From assembly GCF_000430785.1 (NCBI RefSeq), contig NZ_AUMR01000019.1, positions 1 through 64,000 of the forward strand: 64,000 bases of DNA, in the 5' to 3' direction. Both the position numbers and the translations under genes were made by a program. Shown in pieces: positions 43,174-51,508 of the stretch. Below the pieces are notes generated by a model, which was not told the DNA's origin, searched no databases, and was given only the letters and a program-made list of their open reading frames with translations. Every line of letters begins with the position of its first letter. Position 1 is the first letter of the stretch. This DNA comes from Ectobacillus panaciterrae DSM 19096 (GTDB lineage: Bacteria; Bacillota; Bacilli; Bacillales; Bacillaceae_G).

Positions 43174-44541
43174 ATGAAACATATCTCAATTAAATTAGGT
43201 TTTTATTTTTTAATCTGTGTCACATTGATTGAAGTCATATTGTTTGCTTTATTGTACTACAGTCTAGTCAACACGCGCGTTGATGAAGAAGTTGCCTCTC
43301 TTCTTACGCGCGGCAACAGCCACCGCGATGTGTTGGAGAAATATTTCGATCCGCAAACGATTATGCATGTCGCATTAATGGAGTCAGAAGCAGAAACGAA
43401 AGTGGTCATAACATCCAATGATGGCAGCATACTGGCGAAGTCCAACAATGTAGACCCGGCAATGGAAGAACATCTCTATAAAAAGATGGGGCCCGTACCG
43501 AAACAAGGAACTGTCATAGAAAATCATTGGAAAACGTCAAATTATATTTGTACTGTCAGCCCTATCCAAATTCAAGGAGACACAAAGGGCTATGTATACA
43601 TGTTCTTAGGAACAGATTCTATTAAAGAAATGATTCAACGATTAACGAATCAATTTTTATTGATTGCTGCTATCACATTTCTATTAACTGCTGTAACTAT
43701 GTTTCTCTTATCCCGTATCCTTACGCAGCCGTTAATACGCATGAAAAAAGCGACAGAAAAGTTAAGCAAGGGTGATTTGTCCGTTTCTTTGAACATGAAA
43801 AGCAATGATGAAGTGGGGGAATTGGGGCAATCGATTCAAACGCTGGCAAATGATTTGAATTACATGAAGAAAGAAAGAAGTGAATTTTTGGCGAGTGTAG
43901 CTCATGAGCTTCGTACACCGTTAACTTATGTAAGAGGCTATGCGGATATCGCAATGAGAGATACACTGTCTCAGGAAGAACGCAATACATATTTGACCAT
44001 TATTAAAGACGAAGCCGATCATTTGACGGGTTTGGTTCAAGATTTATTTGAGCTCGCACAGATGGAGAAACATAATTTTATCATCGAAAAGCAAGAGACC
44101 AATATCTATGATTTTTTAGAGAAAATTGTGGCAAAGGTGCAGCCTGCCTACGAAGATAAGCAAATTCAAATTGTTTTATCTTGTCCGAAGGATCTTGCGG
44201 CTCCCATTGATCAAAAACGGTTTGAACAGGTGATCATGAACTTGCTGAACAACGCATTTTTTCACTCTGAGCCAAACTCCACTACATCTATTACAGTTAC
44301 AAATTGCAAATTAAACATACAAATTGGCATTCAAGACGAGGGAGAAGGAATTCCTCCTAAAGATCTTCCCCACATCTTTGAGCGATTTTATAGAGTAGAT
44401 AAATCAAGGACACGAGCGACCGGAGGAAGTGGATTAGGCCTTGCCATTGTAAAGGAGATTGTTGAACTTCACGGAGGAACTATAACTGTAGAAAGTAAAT
44501 TAGGGGAAGGGTCTGCCTTTACCATTACATTAAAAAAATAG
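43174..44541 (+). CDS. Membrane sensor histidine kinase
   Basis: A 455-residue kinase: membrane helices at about 8-30 and 165-188 enclose a ~130-residue extracellular sensor, followed by HAMP (LLSRILTQPLIRMKKATEKL), the H-box FLASVAHELRTPLTYVRGY (about residue 250), N-box NLLNNAFFHS and G-boxes DEGEGIPP and GGSGLGLAIV. The sensor has few Cys/Met/His and gives no direct clue to its ligand. Context (copper oxidase opposite) makes copper a reasonable signal, though other envelope stresses are possible. Confidence 0.94.
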   Translation: MKHISIKLGFYFLICVTLIEVILFALLYYSLVNTRVDEEVASLLTRGNSHRDVLEKYFDPQTIMHVALMESEAETKVVITSNDGSILAKSNNVDPAMEEHLYKKMGPVPKQGTVIENHWKTSNYICTVSPIQIQGDTKGYVYMFLGTDSIKEMIQRLTNQFLLIAAITFLLTAVTMFLLSRILTQPLIRMKKATEKLSKGDLSVSLNMKSNDEVGELGQSIQTLANDLNYMKKERSEFLASVAHELRTPLTYVRGYADIAMRDTLSQEERNTYLTIIKDEADHLTGLVQDLFELAQMEKHNFIIEKQETNIYDFLEKIVAKVQPAYEDKQIQIVLSCPKDLAAPIDQKRFEQVIMNLLNNAFFHSEPNSTTSITVTNCKLNIQIGIQDEGEGIPPKDLPHIFERFYRVDKSRTRATGGSGLGLAIVKEIVELHGGTITVESKLGEGSAFTITLKK

Positions 44542-44757
44542 CAATGTCCCCTTATTTTAAAGAAGGAAAAACTATAACACTTCCTGCACTTTCTCAGAAG
44601 AAAATGAGCTTCTTAAGCAGCACCTGCACGTCAAAGTTCATGCAGGAATCTGGAACGGAGCTAAATCTGACACAGTAAATCCTGTGTAATTTTTCAAAGC
44701 AAGCCGTTCTCTTCATAACATTTGGATACTTATCCTTCATAGCTTTTTCCATTCTTA

Positions 44758-44799
44758 TAACAAGCAGATCAGCAACTTACAGAATGCTGATCTGCTTGT
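44758..44799 (-). terminator. Terminator of argH-like gene
   Basis: CAAGCAGATCAGC pairs exactly with GCTGATCTGCTTG around a 12-base loop just after the stop codon; the reverse-strand tail is only moderately T-rich. The rest of 44542-44757 holds no supported gene. Confidence 0.75.
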
Positions 44800-44801
44800 T
44801 T

Positions 44802-46301
44802 CTAGGACTGCAGAAGCTGTTGAATTAACTCATTCAACATAGTTTCTGCCTCGCTCATTTTGTCTTTGCTGCTCGTAAGCTTCTCTTCACACGCCTGCAA
44901 TCCGGCATACCTCTGCTCCAGCATACGTTCCACCTCACGCACATTCGGTCCCCCCAGTACACGGCGGCGCTCCACGAATACTTGCGGTGACACGATGGCA
45001 TTCCATTCATCCTCCGACAAAGATGTTATCTGCAAAAGCGCATTCACCTCGCATACGCTCAGTTCATACAGCTCTTTCTTTTCCTTAATGCACTCCTTTG
45101 CAATCACGCTCGCCAGTTTATGAGCGCGGCGAAGCGGGATGCCTTTATCGCGAGTCAATACATCCGCCAGTTCTGTTATCGTAATCGCGTTGCGGGATGC
45201 CCGCTGCTCCAGCTTCTCTTTATCAATCTTCATCGTACGCACCACTGCGTTCATTAAACAAATCACACGCTGTGCTTTTTCAAAGCTGCGGTATAAGTGC
45301 GGTTGCAAATCATCCTCTGTGTCGACAATATCGCCAAAAGGTGTATTATGAATCATATGAAACACTGCCAATGCTTCCGCATAAGAGCTGCTTGCAAGAG
45401 CCCGCGAATGCTCAATAGAAACAGGGTTTCTTTTTTGCGGCATGATGCTGCTGATTTGGACATATGGATCTGCAACGACGATGCCCCCGAATTCCTTTGT
45501 TGCCATCATTAAAAAATCTTGAATCCAGCGGCCGCTGTTTGTCATGAGCATCGCGATTGCCGCTGCCGTCTCCAATAAGTAGTCGGCACCCGCGATGGCA
45601 TCGTATGAATTTTCTACGAGACCGTCAAACCCCAAAAGCTCCGCCACACGATGCCGATTAATTGCAAATCCTGTTGTGGACAGCGCCGCAGCTCCAAGAG
45701 GAGATTGATTTACTGTTTTGTACACAGCCCACAGACGCTGTAAGTCACGATACAGTACATCGTAAATAGCGAGAAAATAATGCCCTAATGCAGTGGGCTG
45801 CGCCGGCTGCGTATGCGTATATGCAGTGACAATTGTATTTTTATGCTCCTCGGCCTGTTCGAGCAAGCTTTCTCCGAGCATGATGGCATGCCGGATCAGC
45901 TCTGTAATATGTCTTCGCAGCACCATCCGATACATCGCCACTCCCATGTCGTTCCGGCTGCGGGCGATATGCATGTTCCCAGCTATTTCATCGCCAATCG
46001 CTTTTTGTATGCGATCTTCAATTAAGAAAAACAAATCCTCATATTGCGGGTCATATGCCAACGAACTGAAATCTTCTTGTTCCACCTCGCATATTCCCTT
46101 CAAAATCCGCTTTGCATCGCCCTGCTCTATAATTCTCTCTTCCGCCAGCATGATCATATGAGCGCGATGAATCGCGAACATTTCTCTGTACAAATAATCA
46201 CGCTGATCCTCAAATACAGGATGAAGCAACCGCTCTGCATATGTTTTTCCAGGAAACACGTTCCCTTCCTTACTGACAAACACATCCTTTGACTCTTTCA
46301 T
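44802..46301 (-). CDS. argH: Argininosuccinate lyase family protein
   Basis: A 499-residue member of the fumarase/aspartase superfamily, with the ArgH features ARSRNDM (substrate loop), TAYTHTQPAQPTALGHYFLA (catalytic His region) and the signature SSIMPQKRNPVS. The C-terminal extension after residue ~440 is longer than in typical 460-residue ArgH. ATG 46301 is 7 bases from GGAGGGG. It stands alone, without argG, so it may be a second, specialised lyase rather than the main arginine enzyme. Confidence 0.85.
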   Translation of the reverse strand: MKESKDVFVSKEGNVFPGKTYAERLLHPVFEDQRDYLYREMFAIHRAHMIMLAEERIIEQGDAKRILKGICEVEQEDFSSLAYDPQYEDLFFLIEDRIQKAIGDEIAGNMHIARSRNDMGVAMYRMVLRRHITELIRHAIMLGESLLEQAEEHKNTIVTAYTHTQPAQPTALGHYFLAIYDVLYRDLQRLWAVYKTVNQSPLGAAALSTTGFAINRHRVAELLGFDGLVENSYDAIAGADYLLETAAAIAMLMTNSGRWIQDFLMMATKEFGGIVVADPYVQISSIMPQKRNPVSIEHSRALASSSYAEALAVFHMIHNTPFGDIVDTEDDLQPHLYRSFEKAQRVICLMNAVVRTMKIDKEKLEQRASRNAITITELADVLTRDKGIPLRRAHKLASVIAKECIKEKKELYELSVCEVNALLQITSLSEDEWNAIVSPQVFVERRRVLGGPNVREVERMLEQRYAGLQACEEKLTSSKDKMSEAETMLNELIQQLLQS

Positions 46302-46372
46302 CGCTTTCCCCTCCAAGCATTTCGATTACTACTATAGTAAGAAAAAGTGCCCGGAATGTGCTTCTATCACAA

Positions 46373-46401
46373 AAAAACGATGCGGCTGCATCGTTTTAGC
46401 G
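46373..46401 (-). terminator. Terminator of a decayed reverse-strand gene
   Basis: AAAACGATGC pairs with GCATCGTTTT around GGCT/AGCC; on the reverse strand it is followed by TTTTTTTG. It lies directly after the stop codon of the remnant at 46396-46660. Confidence 0.85.
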
Positions 46402-46660
46402 CTGAAAATTCGGATTAGTCAAGACTTGCATATAAAACGCGCGGAGCTTGCTGCGCAAGCTGGGCACGTCCACTCACGCAAATTGAGATTCTTCACGTCT
46501 TTATGTTTGTAGCCGCAACAGGAGCAGAGCTGGCTGCCACAATAGTTCCATAAAATAATAGTTGTTCCAATGAGCATGATGAAGCTAAGCTGCGTATCCG
46601 ATAGAACGCCGGCACAAAAACCACAGATTAATACATATATTGATTGGAGTATTTTTCCTA
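46396..46660 (-). pseudogene. Membrane-protein remnant interrupted by a tnpB fragment
   Basis: On the reverse strand, [32 protein letters not shown] (a membrane helix) runs into a tnpB-derived segment, after which the frame [18 protein letters not shown] with TAA at 46396 ends just before a terminator. The two outer parts look like one gene's middle and C-terminus separated by foreign sequence. The original family is not recognised. Confidence 0.5.
46453..46537 (-). repeat. 85-bp copy of the tnpB zinc-ribbon segment
   Basis: This stretch matches tnpB at 3001-3083 with only a handful of differences (for example GGGCACGTCC for GGGCATGTCC, GCAGAGCTGG for GCATAACTGG). It encodes [22 protein letters not shown] and nothing more of tnpB. 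Ends of the element are absent here. Confidence 0.88.
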
Positions 46661-46667
46661 AAGAAAA

Positions 46668-46690
46668 AACTCACAGAGTAATCTGTGAGC
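46668..46690 (-). terminator. Terminator of the YuzL-like gene
   Basis: CTCACAG/CTGTGAG stem followed by TTTTTTC on the reverse strand, at the stop codon of the small gene. Confidence 0.88.
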
Positions 46691-46819
46691 CTACGATTGC
46701 TTTTGCTTATGACGAGAAGAGCTCGCCTTTGTACCCGTTTCTGAAGTTGTCGTTCCTTGTCCTTGCACTTGAGCAGAACCTAGTTGTACGCGAGATGGAT
46801 CCTTTTTTCTTTTGCCCAT
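46691..46819 (-). CDS. YuzL-like small basic protein, 42 residues
   Basis: GGAGGTGAG precedes ATG 46819, which encodes MGKRKKDPSRVQLGSAQVQG QGTTTSETGTKASSSRHKQKQS. It is short, basic and low in hydrophobic residues, with the K(R)KKDPS start and VxGQGT core I associate with YuzL-type Bacillus proteins. The role is unknown, probably sporulation related by analogy. A clear terminator confirms it is a gene. Confidence 0.75.
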   Translation of the reverse strand: MGKRKKDPSRVQLGSAQVQGQGTTTSETGTKASSSRHKQKQS

Positions 46820-47038
46820 AACTCTCACCTCCGCTCTTACCTTCCCCTTTTGTCTGTTTTTTTATTCTTTCTATGGAATATATTACAAACATTTCGTATA
46901 TGTAACAGATTTGAAATTTGAATTTTCTAACTATTTTATATATTATTTACCTTAGAGTCCTTCAACCGGTTGCTCCTCCCATGCAGGACAAGCATGGTGC
47001 TTCCATGCACAATAAGAAACTATTAAGGGGGTTGTTTC

Positions 47039-48523
47039 ATGAGTCAAGTAGCTGTTCAAATTCATGAAAAGGTTGCGAAGTTTTTACAAGGTACGAAAAA
47101 GCTGTACATTAATGGGTCATTCATTGAAAGCGCTTCCCAAAAAACATTTGAAACACCAAACCCTGCAACTGGTGACACATTAGCTGTTGTATACGAAGCT
47201 GGCCGCGAAGATATTAACAAAGCTGTGCTGGCGGCACGTCAAGCATTTGATGAAGGTCCTTGGTCCAAGATGTCTGCGGCGACTCGCAGCCGTTTGATGT
47301 ATAAGCTCGCTGATTTAATGGAAGCGAATCAAGCAGAGCTCGCGCAGCTCGAAACGCTTGATAACGGAAAACCGATCAACGAAACTTCAGCTGCGGACGT
47401 TCCGCTTGCGATTGAGCATATGCGCTACTATGCAGGCTGGGCAACGAAAATCGTCGGTCAGACGATTCCGGTGAACGGCAACTATTTTAACTATACACGT
47501 CATGAAGCAGTCGGTGTTGTCGGACAAATCATTCCGTGGAACTTCCCGCTGCTGATGGCAATGTGGAAGCTTGGCGCTGCACTTGCGACAGGCTGTACGG
47601 TTGTATTGAAGCCGGCAGAGCAAACGCCTCTTTCTGCATTATATTTGGCTGAGCTCATTGAAGAAGCTGGATTCCCGAAAGGTGTCGTCAATATCGTACC
47701 TGGATTCGGCGAATCTGCTGGTCAAGCGCTCGTCAACCATCCGCTCGTTGACAAAATCGCATTCACAGGTTCCACGGAAGTCGGCAAAATCATTATGAGA
47801 CAAGCTTCTGAGTCGCTAAAACGCGTTACGCTTGAGCTTGGCGGCAAATCTCCTAACATCATTTTGCCGGATGCAGATCTTTCCCGTGCGATTCCGGGTG
47901 CTTTAAATGGCGTTATGTTCAACCAAGGACAAGTGTGCTGCGCCGGATCCCGTCTCTTCATTCCGAAGAAAATGTTCGATAACGTAGTTGCTGATCTTGC
48001 GCTTTACTCCAAGAATATTAAGCAGGGCGCAGGTATCGATCCGCAAACGAATATTGGACCGCTCGTTTCCGAGGAGCAGCAAAAACGAGTTCTCGGCTAT
48101 ATCAATAAAGGAATTGAAGAAGGGGCAGAGCTCGTAGCGGGCGGCACGCAACCATTTGATAACGGCTATTTCGTCTCTCCTACTGTATTTGCGGCGGTAA
48201 AAGACGAAATGACCATTGCAAAGGAAGAAATTTTCGGACCGGTCATCGCGGCAATGCCGTTTGAAGATTTGGACGAAGTGATTGAGCGTGCGAACCGTTC
48301 CAACTATGGACTCGCAGCAGGCGTTTGGACAGAAAACATTAAGAGCGCGCACTACATCGCAAGCAAACTTCGCGCCGGCACGGTATGGGTGAACTGCTAT
48401 AATACGTTCGACGCAGCATCTCCATTTGGCGGCTATAAGCAGTCCGGCCTCGGACGCGAAATGGGCTCTTACGCACTGCAAAACTATACGGAAGTAAAGA
48501 GCGTTTGGGTGAATATGGATTAA
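47039..48523 (+). CDS. dhaS: NAD-dependent aldehyde dehydrogenase, DhaS type
   Basis: A 494-residue aldehyde dehydrogenase with IIPWNFPLLMAMWKLG, FTGSTEVGK (NAD-binding), VTLELGGKSPNIILPDADL (general-base Glu) and FNQGQVCCAGSRLFI (catalytic Cys ~302 preceded by another Cys). The CC pair and overall sequence fit the DhaS/ALDH2-like group oxidising acetaldehyde and other simple aldehydes. AAGGGGG precedes the ATG; a terminator follows. Monocistronic, cytosolic. Confidence 0.92.
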   Translation: MSQVAVQIHEKVAKFLQGTKKLYINGSFIESASQKTFETPNPATGDTLAVVYEAGREDINKAVLAARQAFDEGPWSKMSAATRSRLMYKLADLMEANQAELAQLETLDNGKPINETSAADVPLAIEHMRYYAGWATKIVGQTIPVNGNYFNYTRHEAVGVVGQIIPWNFPLLMAMWKLGAALATGCTVVLKPAEQTPLSALYLAELIEEAGFPKGVVNIVPGFGESAGQALVNHPLVDKIAFTGSTEVGKIIMRQASESLKRVTLELGGKSPNIILPDADLSRAIPGALNGVMFNQGQVCCAGSRLFIPKKMFDNVVADLALYSKNIKQGAGIDPQTNIGPLVSEEQQKRVLGYINKGIEEGAELVAGGTQPFDNGYFVSPTVFAAVKDEMTIAKEEIFGPVIAAMPFEDLDEVIERANRSNYGLAAGVWTENIKSAHYIASKLRAGTVWVNCYNTFDAASPFGGYKQSGLGREMGSYALQNYTEVKSVWVNMD

Positions 48524-48530
48524 TAAGAAT

Positions 48531-48560
48531 GACCTCCAGCAGCATGCTGGAGGTTTTTTA
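48531..48560. terminator. Terminator between dhaS and the NDK-like gene
   Basis: ACCTCCAGCA and TGCTGGAGGT form a stem followed by TTTTTTA. It lies between converging genes. Confidence 0.92.
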
Positions 48561-49409
48561 TACGAAATCGAGCATTGTTGTTTTAAGCAAGCATGTTTCC
48601 CATTTCGTAAGCTTCAAATCCGCTATGACGGGCGCTTGAAACAGCACATCGTAGTTGATTTGTTTAAAATGCTTGTAGTCTGTGATGCGCTTCAGCAATT
48701 TGTCTTTGCGAATGGCCGCTTGAAACATCTCATATTCCTCCTGCAGAGTTTTGTACAGCCAGGTTCGCTTCATGCACTGGCTTACGCTCATGGATTGACG
48801 GTGCTTCTCATCAATATAGTCCCTGTATCTCCGCTTCACTGCGAAATGCATGGATGAAGCTCGTATGCACTGCTTCTTGATACGAAAGTATATATCTGTA
48901 ACATCGAGATTGTGCTTCCCTTTGTGCTTAAGTAAGCACGGAGCATCTTCTGTCAATCGTTCCAGCTCTTCAGCCGTAAAAAACAAGGACGCTTCCCTTT
49001 TCGCAGTGCTTGTACAATCTGAAGAATGAAATAGATTAAATACTGGATTCATCGATCCGAACATCCTCCGTATTGTTCCTTCCTTTGCCTTTTCAGGCCT
49101 GAAGTTCCCTTTCCATTTCTTACTAATCAATTCAGAAATCGATTTGTACGGCGGCTGCGGCGTGCCGTGAACCAGCACGCATAAACTTTCTCCCAAACGA
49201 AAGAATTCTGCTTCCAATTCTCGCCGCTCAGGATAACTCTTATATCTGTCCCGATATAAAAGCCGGCATAAATCCGGCGTAATGGTTACATATTTGCAAG
49301 CAAGAATCTGAAAGCCTTTCTGCCGTAGAAACGACAAAATTTCTTGTTCCAAATGTAAATACACCGCGTCCGGCTTGCATATTACGAACCCTAAGTTGTC
49401 CCAATTCAA
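48558..49409 (-). CDS. NDK-fold protein with an extra C-terminal domain
   Basis: A 283-residue protein. Residues 1-~165 follow the nucleoside-diphosphate-kinase fold: GFVICKPDAV (the KPDxV strand), a Kpn-like loop, LVHG, TIRRMFGSMNPVFNLFHSSDCTSTAKREASLFF (equivalent to G...NxxHGSDS..A..EI..FF, with the catalytic His and SD retained). Residues ~170-283 are a basic helical domain (RYRDYIDEKHRQSMSVSQCM...) of unknown kind. Ordinary Ndk is ~150 residues without such a tail and has HGSD, not HSSD. Nucleotide transfer or sensing is possible; function is not established. Confidence 0.7.
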   Translation of the reverse strand: MNWDNLGFVICKPDAVYLHLEQEILSFLRQKGFQILACKYVTITPDLCRLLYRDRYKSYPERRELEAEFFRLGESLCVLVHGTPQPPYKSISELISKKWKGNFRPEKAKEGTIRRMFGSMNPVFNLFHSSDCTSTAKREASLFFTAEELERLTEDAPCLLKHKGKHNLDVTDIYFRIKKQCIRASSMHFAVKRRYRDYIDEKHRQSMSVSQCMKRTWLYKTLQEEYEMFQAAIRKDKLLKRITDYKHFKQINYDVLFQAPVIADLKLTKWETCLLKTTMLDFV

Positions 49410-49529
49410 TATCTATATCTCCTTTCTACCATATGTAATAATGTATGGTAAAAAGGTAAAGTTGCTTATGCAAAAAGGTAGATTTCATAAGATGCTTATA
49501 GATTAATTATTATATATAAGTCCACTTTG

Positions 49530-49690
49530 TTATTCCGACATATCTATTTGCCACGTAGAACAAAAGGGAAACTGCGCTCGCTCCCTCTCTATGATTTACC
49601 CCTGCGTGGGCCACGAAAAGGGTTTGACCGCTTCTACGCTTAGTCGGATGCTCTCTCCCCCCTAAAAGAAACGTTTTTATGTCGATTTTT
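49530..49690 (+). repeat. Structured intergenic element, copy B
   Basis: The second copy of the element at 37226-37375. Here CCACG (in TTTGCCACGTAG) can pair with CGTGG (in CTGCGTGGGCC), and GGGTTTGACC has a partner in GATTTACCCC; both are weaker in copy A. It lies in the gap 49410-49797 with no ORF, and a T-rich tract follows. Whether it is an RNA or a repeat is open. Confidence 0.6.
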
Positions 49691-49764
49691 TTAGTTGCAT
49701 TTATATATAAACAGAAACTTACATAGAAAATTTATCTTCCCCAATTTCATAAATCTTCCTCCAA

Positions 49765-49791
49765 CAAAAAGAGAGCCATTTCTGACTCTCT
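49765..49791 (-). terminator. Terminator of the 90-residue gene
   Basis: AGAGAG...CTCTCT stem with TTTTTG on the reverse strand, immediately after the gene. Confidence 0.75.
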
Positions 49792-49797
49792 ACTGTT

Positions 49798-50070
49798 TTA
49801 TAACTTATGGATGGCTTCAATAATTTCTTGAGTTAGCTGAAAAATATCTCCTGCTTTAGAGATAACTGCTGTGTAGTTATCACCTTGTACAAAAGTTATA
49901 TCATCCTGCATAAATACTTCAATCTCTACCTCACTAGGCGGCATAGAGTTGATAATATCTATGATCTTATCCCCATATCCAAAAAGCAGTTGAATGGCTT
50001 GAGCCTCAGGACTATGAGGCAATAACTCCTGCCCCCCAACAACACTAATACTATTTGCTACTACTGACAT
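49798..50070 (-). CDS. Small hypothetical protein, 90 residues
   Basis: A soluble 90-residue protein (MSVVANSISVVGGQELLPHS...SEVEIEVFMQDDITFVQGDN YTAVISKAGDIFQLTQEIIE). TTGGAGGTAATG gives a strong ribosome binding site. The end looks like a helical segment. I recognise no family. Monocistronic with its own terminator. Confidence 0.65.
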   Translation of the reverse strand: MSVVANSISVVGGQELLPHSPEAQAIQLLFGYGDKIIDIINSMPPSEVEIEVFMQDDITFVQGDNYTAVISKAGDIFQLTQEIIEAIHKL

Positions 50071-50114
50071 AACATTACCTCCAACTATCAGAATACCTTA
50101 CTATTTCCACATGT

Positions 50115-50400
50115 ATGGAACTTTTCCCTTCCTTTATACTAGTAACTTCTGAGAAAAAGGCCTATATAAAAGCCTTCATAGAAAATACCTGCATACCCTT
50201 GAAAAATTCCTCTTTAAATTTTGGAAGTTTATTACCTAGTCTATTAGACTTAGATCCTCCTAAATATTGCCGCTATCGCAATATTGTCAACCAAGTATTC
50301 ATACCGCGCTGACTTCAGCAGATGGCACCTCGCATTACAATCATCACCCAAGGACTGCTGGAAGCTTTAAAAGGAAAGGGACCATTCTTATGGACTGGTC
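50115..50400 (+). pseudogene. Cytochrome P450 N-terminal remnant with in-frame stop
   Basis: The frame reads LLDLDPPKYCRYRNIVNQVF IPR, TGA (50310-50312), then in the same frame LQQMAPRITIITQGLLEALKGKG. This matches the bacterial P450 block DPPxHTRxRxLVxxxFTPR...xxxAPRIxEIxxxLL, with a nonsense mutation inside. The part before it (FILVTSEKKAYIKAFIE) is a degraded start and everything after ~50390, including the haem-binding Cys region, is missing. Confidence 0.75.
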
Positions 50401-50436
50401 GCTTCATTTTTGTATATCACTACCTTAGTTTTCACT

Positions 50437-51177
50437 CTACATCTGCAAGCCGCCGCTTATATTCAGCACTTCTCCTGTTATGTATGACGCCCAATCCGAA
50501 GCCAAAAATGCCGCTGCATTCGCAACATCCCGAGAAGTGCCAATTCGCTTCAGCGGAATGGCCGCAATCATTTTATCTTTAATCGAGTCCGGAATCGTTT
50601 TTGTCATTTCCGTATCCATAAAGCCCGGACAAATCGCGTTGCACGTTACATCGAATGCCGCAAGCTCCTTTGCTGCTGTTTTCGTCAAGCCGACAACGCC
50701 TGCTTTGGCTGCAGCATAGTTCGCTTGCCCGATATTCCCTTCCCGGCTGATGGAGGAAATATTAATAATACGGCCGCTTCTTTGCTCGCGCATATGCTGC
50801 ACAGCCGGCTGCATGCAGTTGAATACGCCTGTTAAATTCACTTGAATCACGCTGTCCCACTGCTCGCCATCGAGCTTATGCAGCATACCGTCGCGTGTAA
50901 TGCCGGCATTGTTTATTAAAATATCAATTTTTCCGTATGCTTCAACCGTATATTCCACGAGCTTTCTTGCATCGTCACGGTCTCCCACATTGCATGCGAA
51001 AAACGAAGCGGCGTACCCTTTCTGTTTGAGCTCCTCTGCCGTTTCTCTCGCTCCTGCTTCATTAACATCGCTAATTATGACCTGTGCTCCTAATGAAGCA
51101 AGTTTTTCTGCAATTCCTTTTCCAAGACCGCGCGCCGATCCAGTTACGACTGCGCATTTGCCATCCAATCTTATCAT
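50437..51177 (-). CDS. SDR reductase, FabG/PhaB type (3-oxoacyl or acetoacetyl-CoA reductase)
   Basis: A 246-residue short-chain dehydrogenase: VVTGSARGLGKGIAE (cofactor site), INNAGITRDGMLHKL, NISSISREGNIGQANYAAAKAG (catalytic Ser, Tyr, Lys) and the C-terminal GEVLNISGGLQM. The ITRDGMLHKL stretch and overall length are shared by FabG and PhaB, so either 3-oxoacyl-ACP or acetoacetyl-CoA may be the substrate. No phaC or fab genes are adjacent. AAGGAAG precedes the ATG. Confidence 0.88.
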   Translation of the reverse strand: MIRLDGKCAVVTGSARGLGKGIAEKLASLGAQVIISDVNEAGARETAEELKQKGYAASFFACNVGDRDDARKLVEYTVEAYGKIDILINNAGITRDGMLHKLDGEQWDSVIQVNLTGVFNCMQPAVQHMREQRSGRIINISSISREGNIGQANYAAAKAGVVGLTKTAAKELAAFDVTCNAICPGFMDTEMTKTIPDSIKDKMIAAIPLKRIGTSRDVANAAAFLASDWASYITGEVLNISGGLQM

Positions 51178-51331
51178 TCCTACACTTCCTTTATCATTTA
51201 ATATCTCTTATTTCTTTCGCTTCTGTTCTTTTGTTTTCCTTGTCATTTTTGTGAAAAAACAAATGAAATTGGATAAAGCATCCAAGAGAAGGCAAACTAA
51301 TGCTGTACATATAGGAAAGGAGGCTTCAACA

Positions 51332-51481
51332 ATGGCTAAGAAAAAAGCAATGCGCAATGTACAGTCTGACGGACGCGATGTGGAATTCTCTCAAGAACTG
51401 GCAGATCAAGATGATTTAGAGGCGCAAGCACGCTCTCAAGCAGCTGATGCGCGCCAAAAGAAAAACATGAAGAACGAGTAA
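51332..51481 (+). CDS. yfhD: YfhD-family small protein
   Basis: A 49-residue hydrophilic protein beginning MAKKKAMRNVQSDGRDVEFS with the YfhD signature ELADQDDLEAQARSQAADAR. ATG 51332 follows AAAGGAGG. The longer upstream frame has no start site. YfhD-type proteins are found in Bacillus spore formers; their exact role is unknown. Terminator directly after it. Confidence 0.85.
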   Translation: MAKKKAMRNVQSDGRDVEFSQELADQDDLEAQARSQAADARQKKNMKNE

Positions 51482-51482
51482 G

Positions 51483-51508
51483 AGAAGGCATTTGCCTTCT
51501 CTTTTCAT
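51483..51508. terminator. Terminator between yfhD and the cyclase gene
   Basis: AGAGAAGGC and GCCTTCTCT enclose ATTT and are followed by TTTTC; it can serve both converging genes. Confidence 0.88.

Noticed and set aside
44542-44757. A stop-to-stop frame reading EENELLKQHLHVKVHAGIWN G after the sensor kinase
   Set aside because: No start codon or ribosome binding site and no recognisable family.
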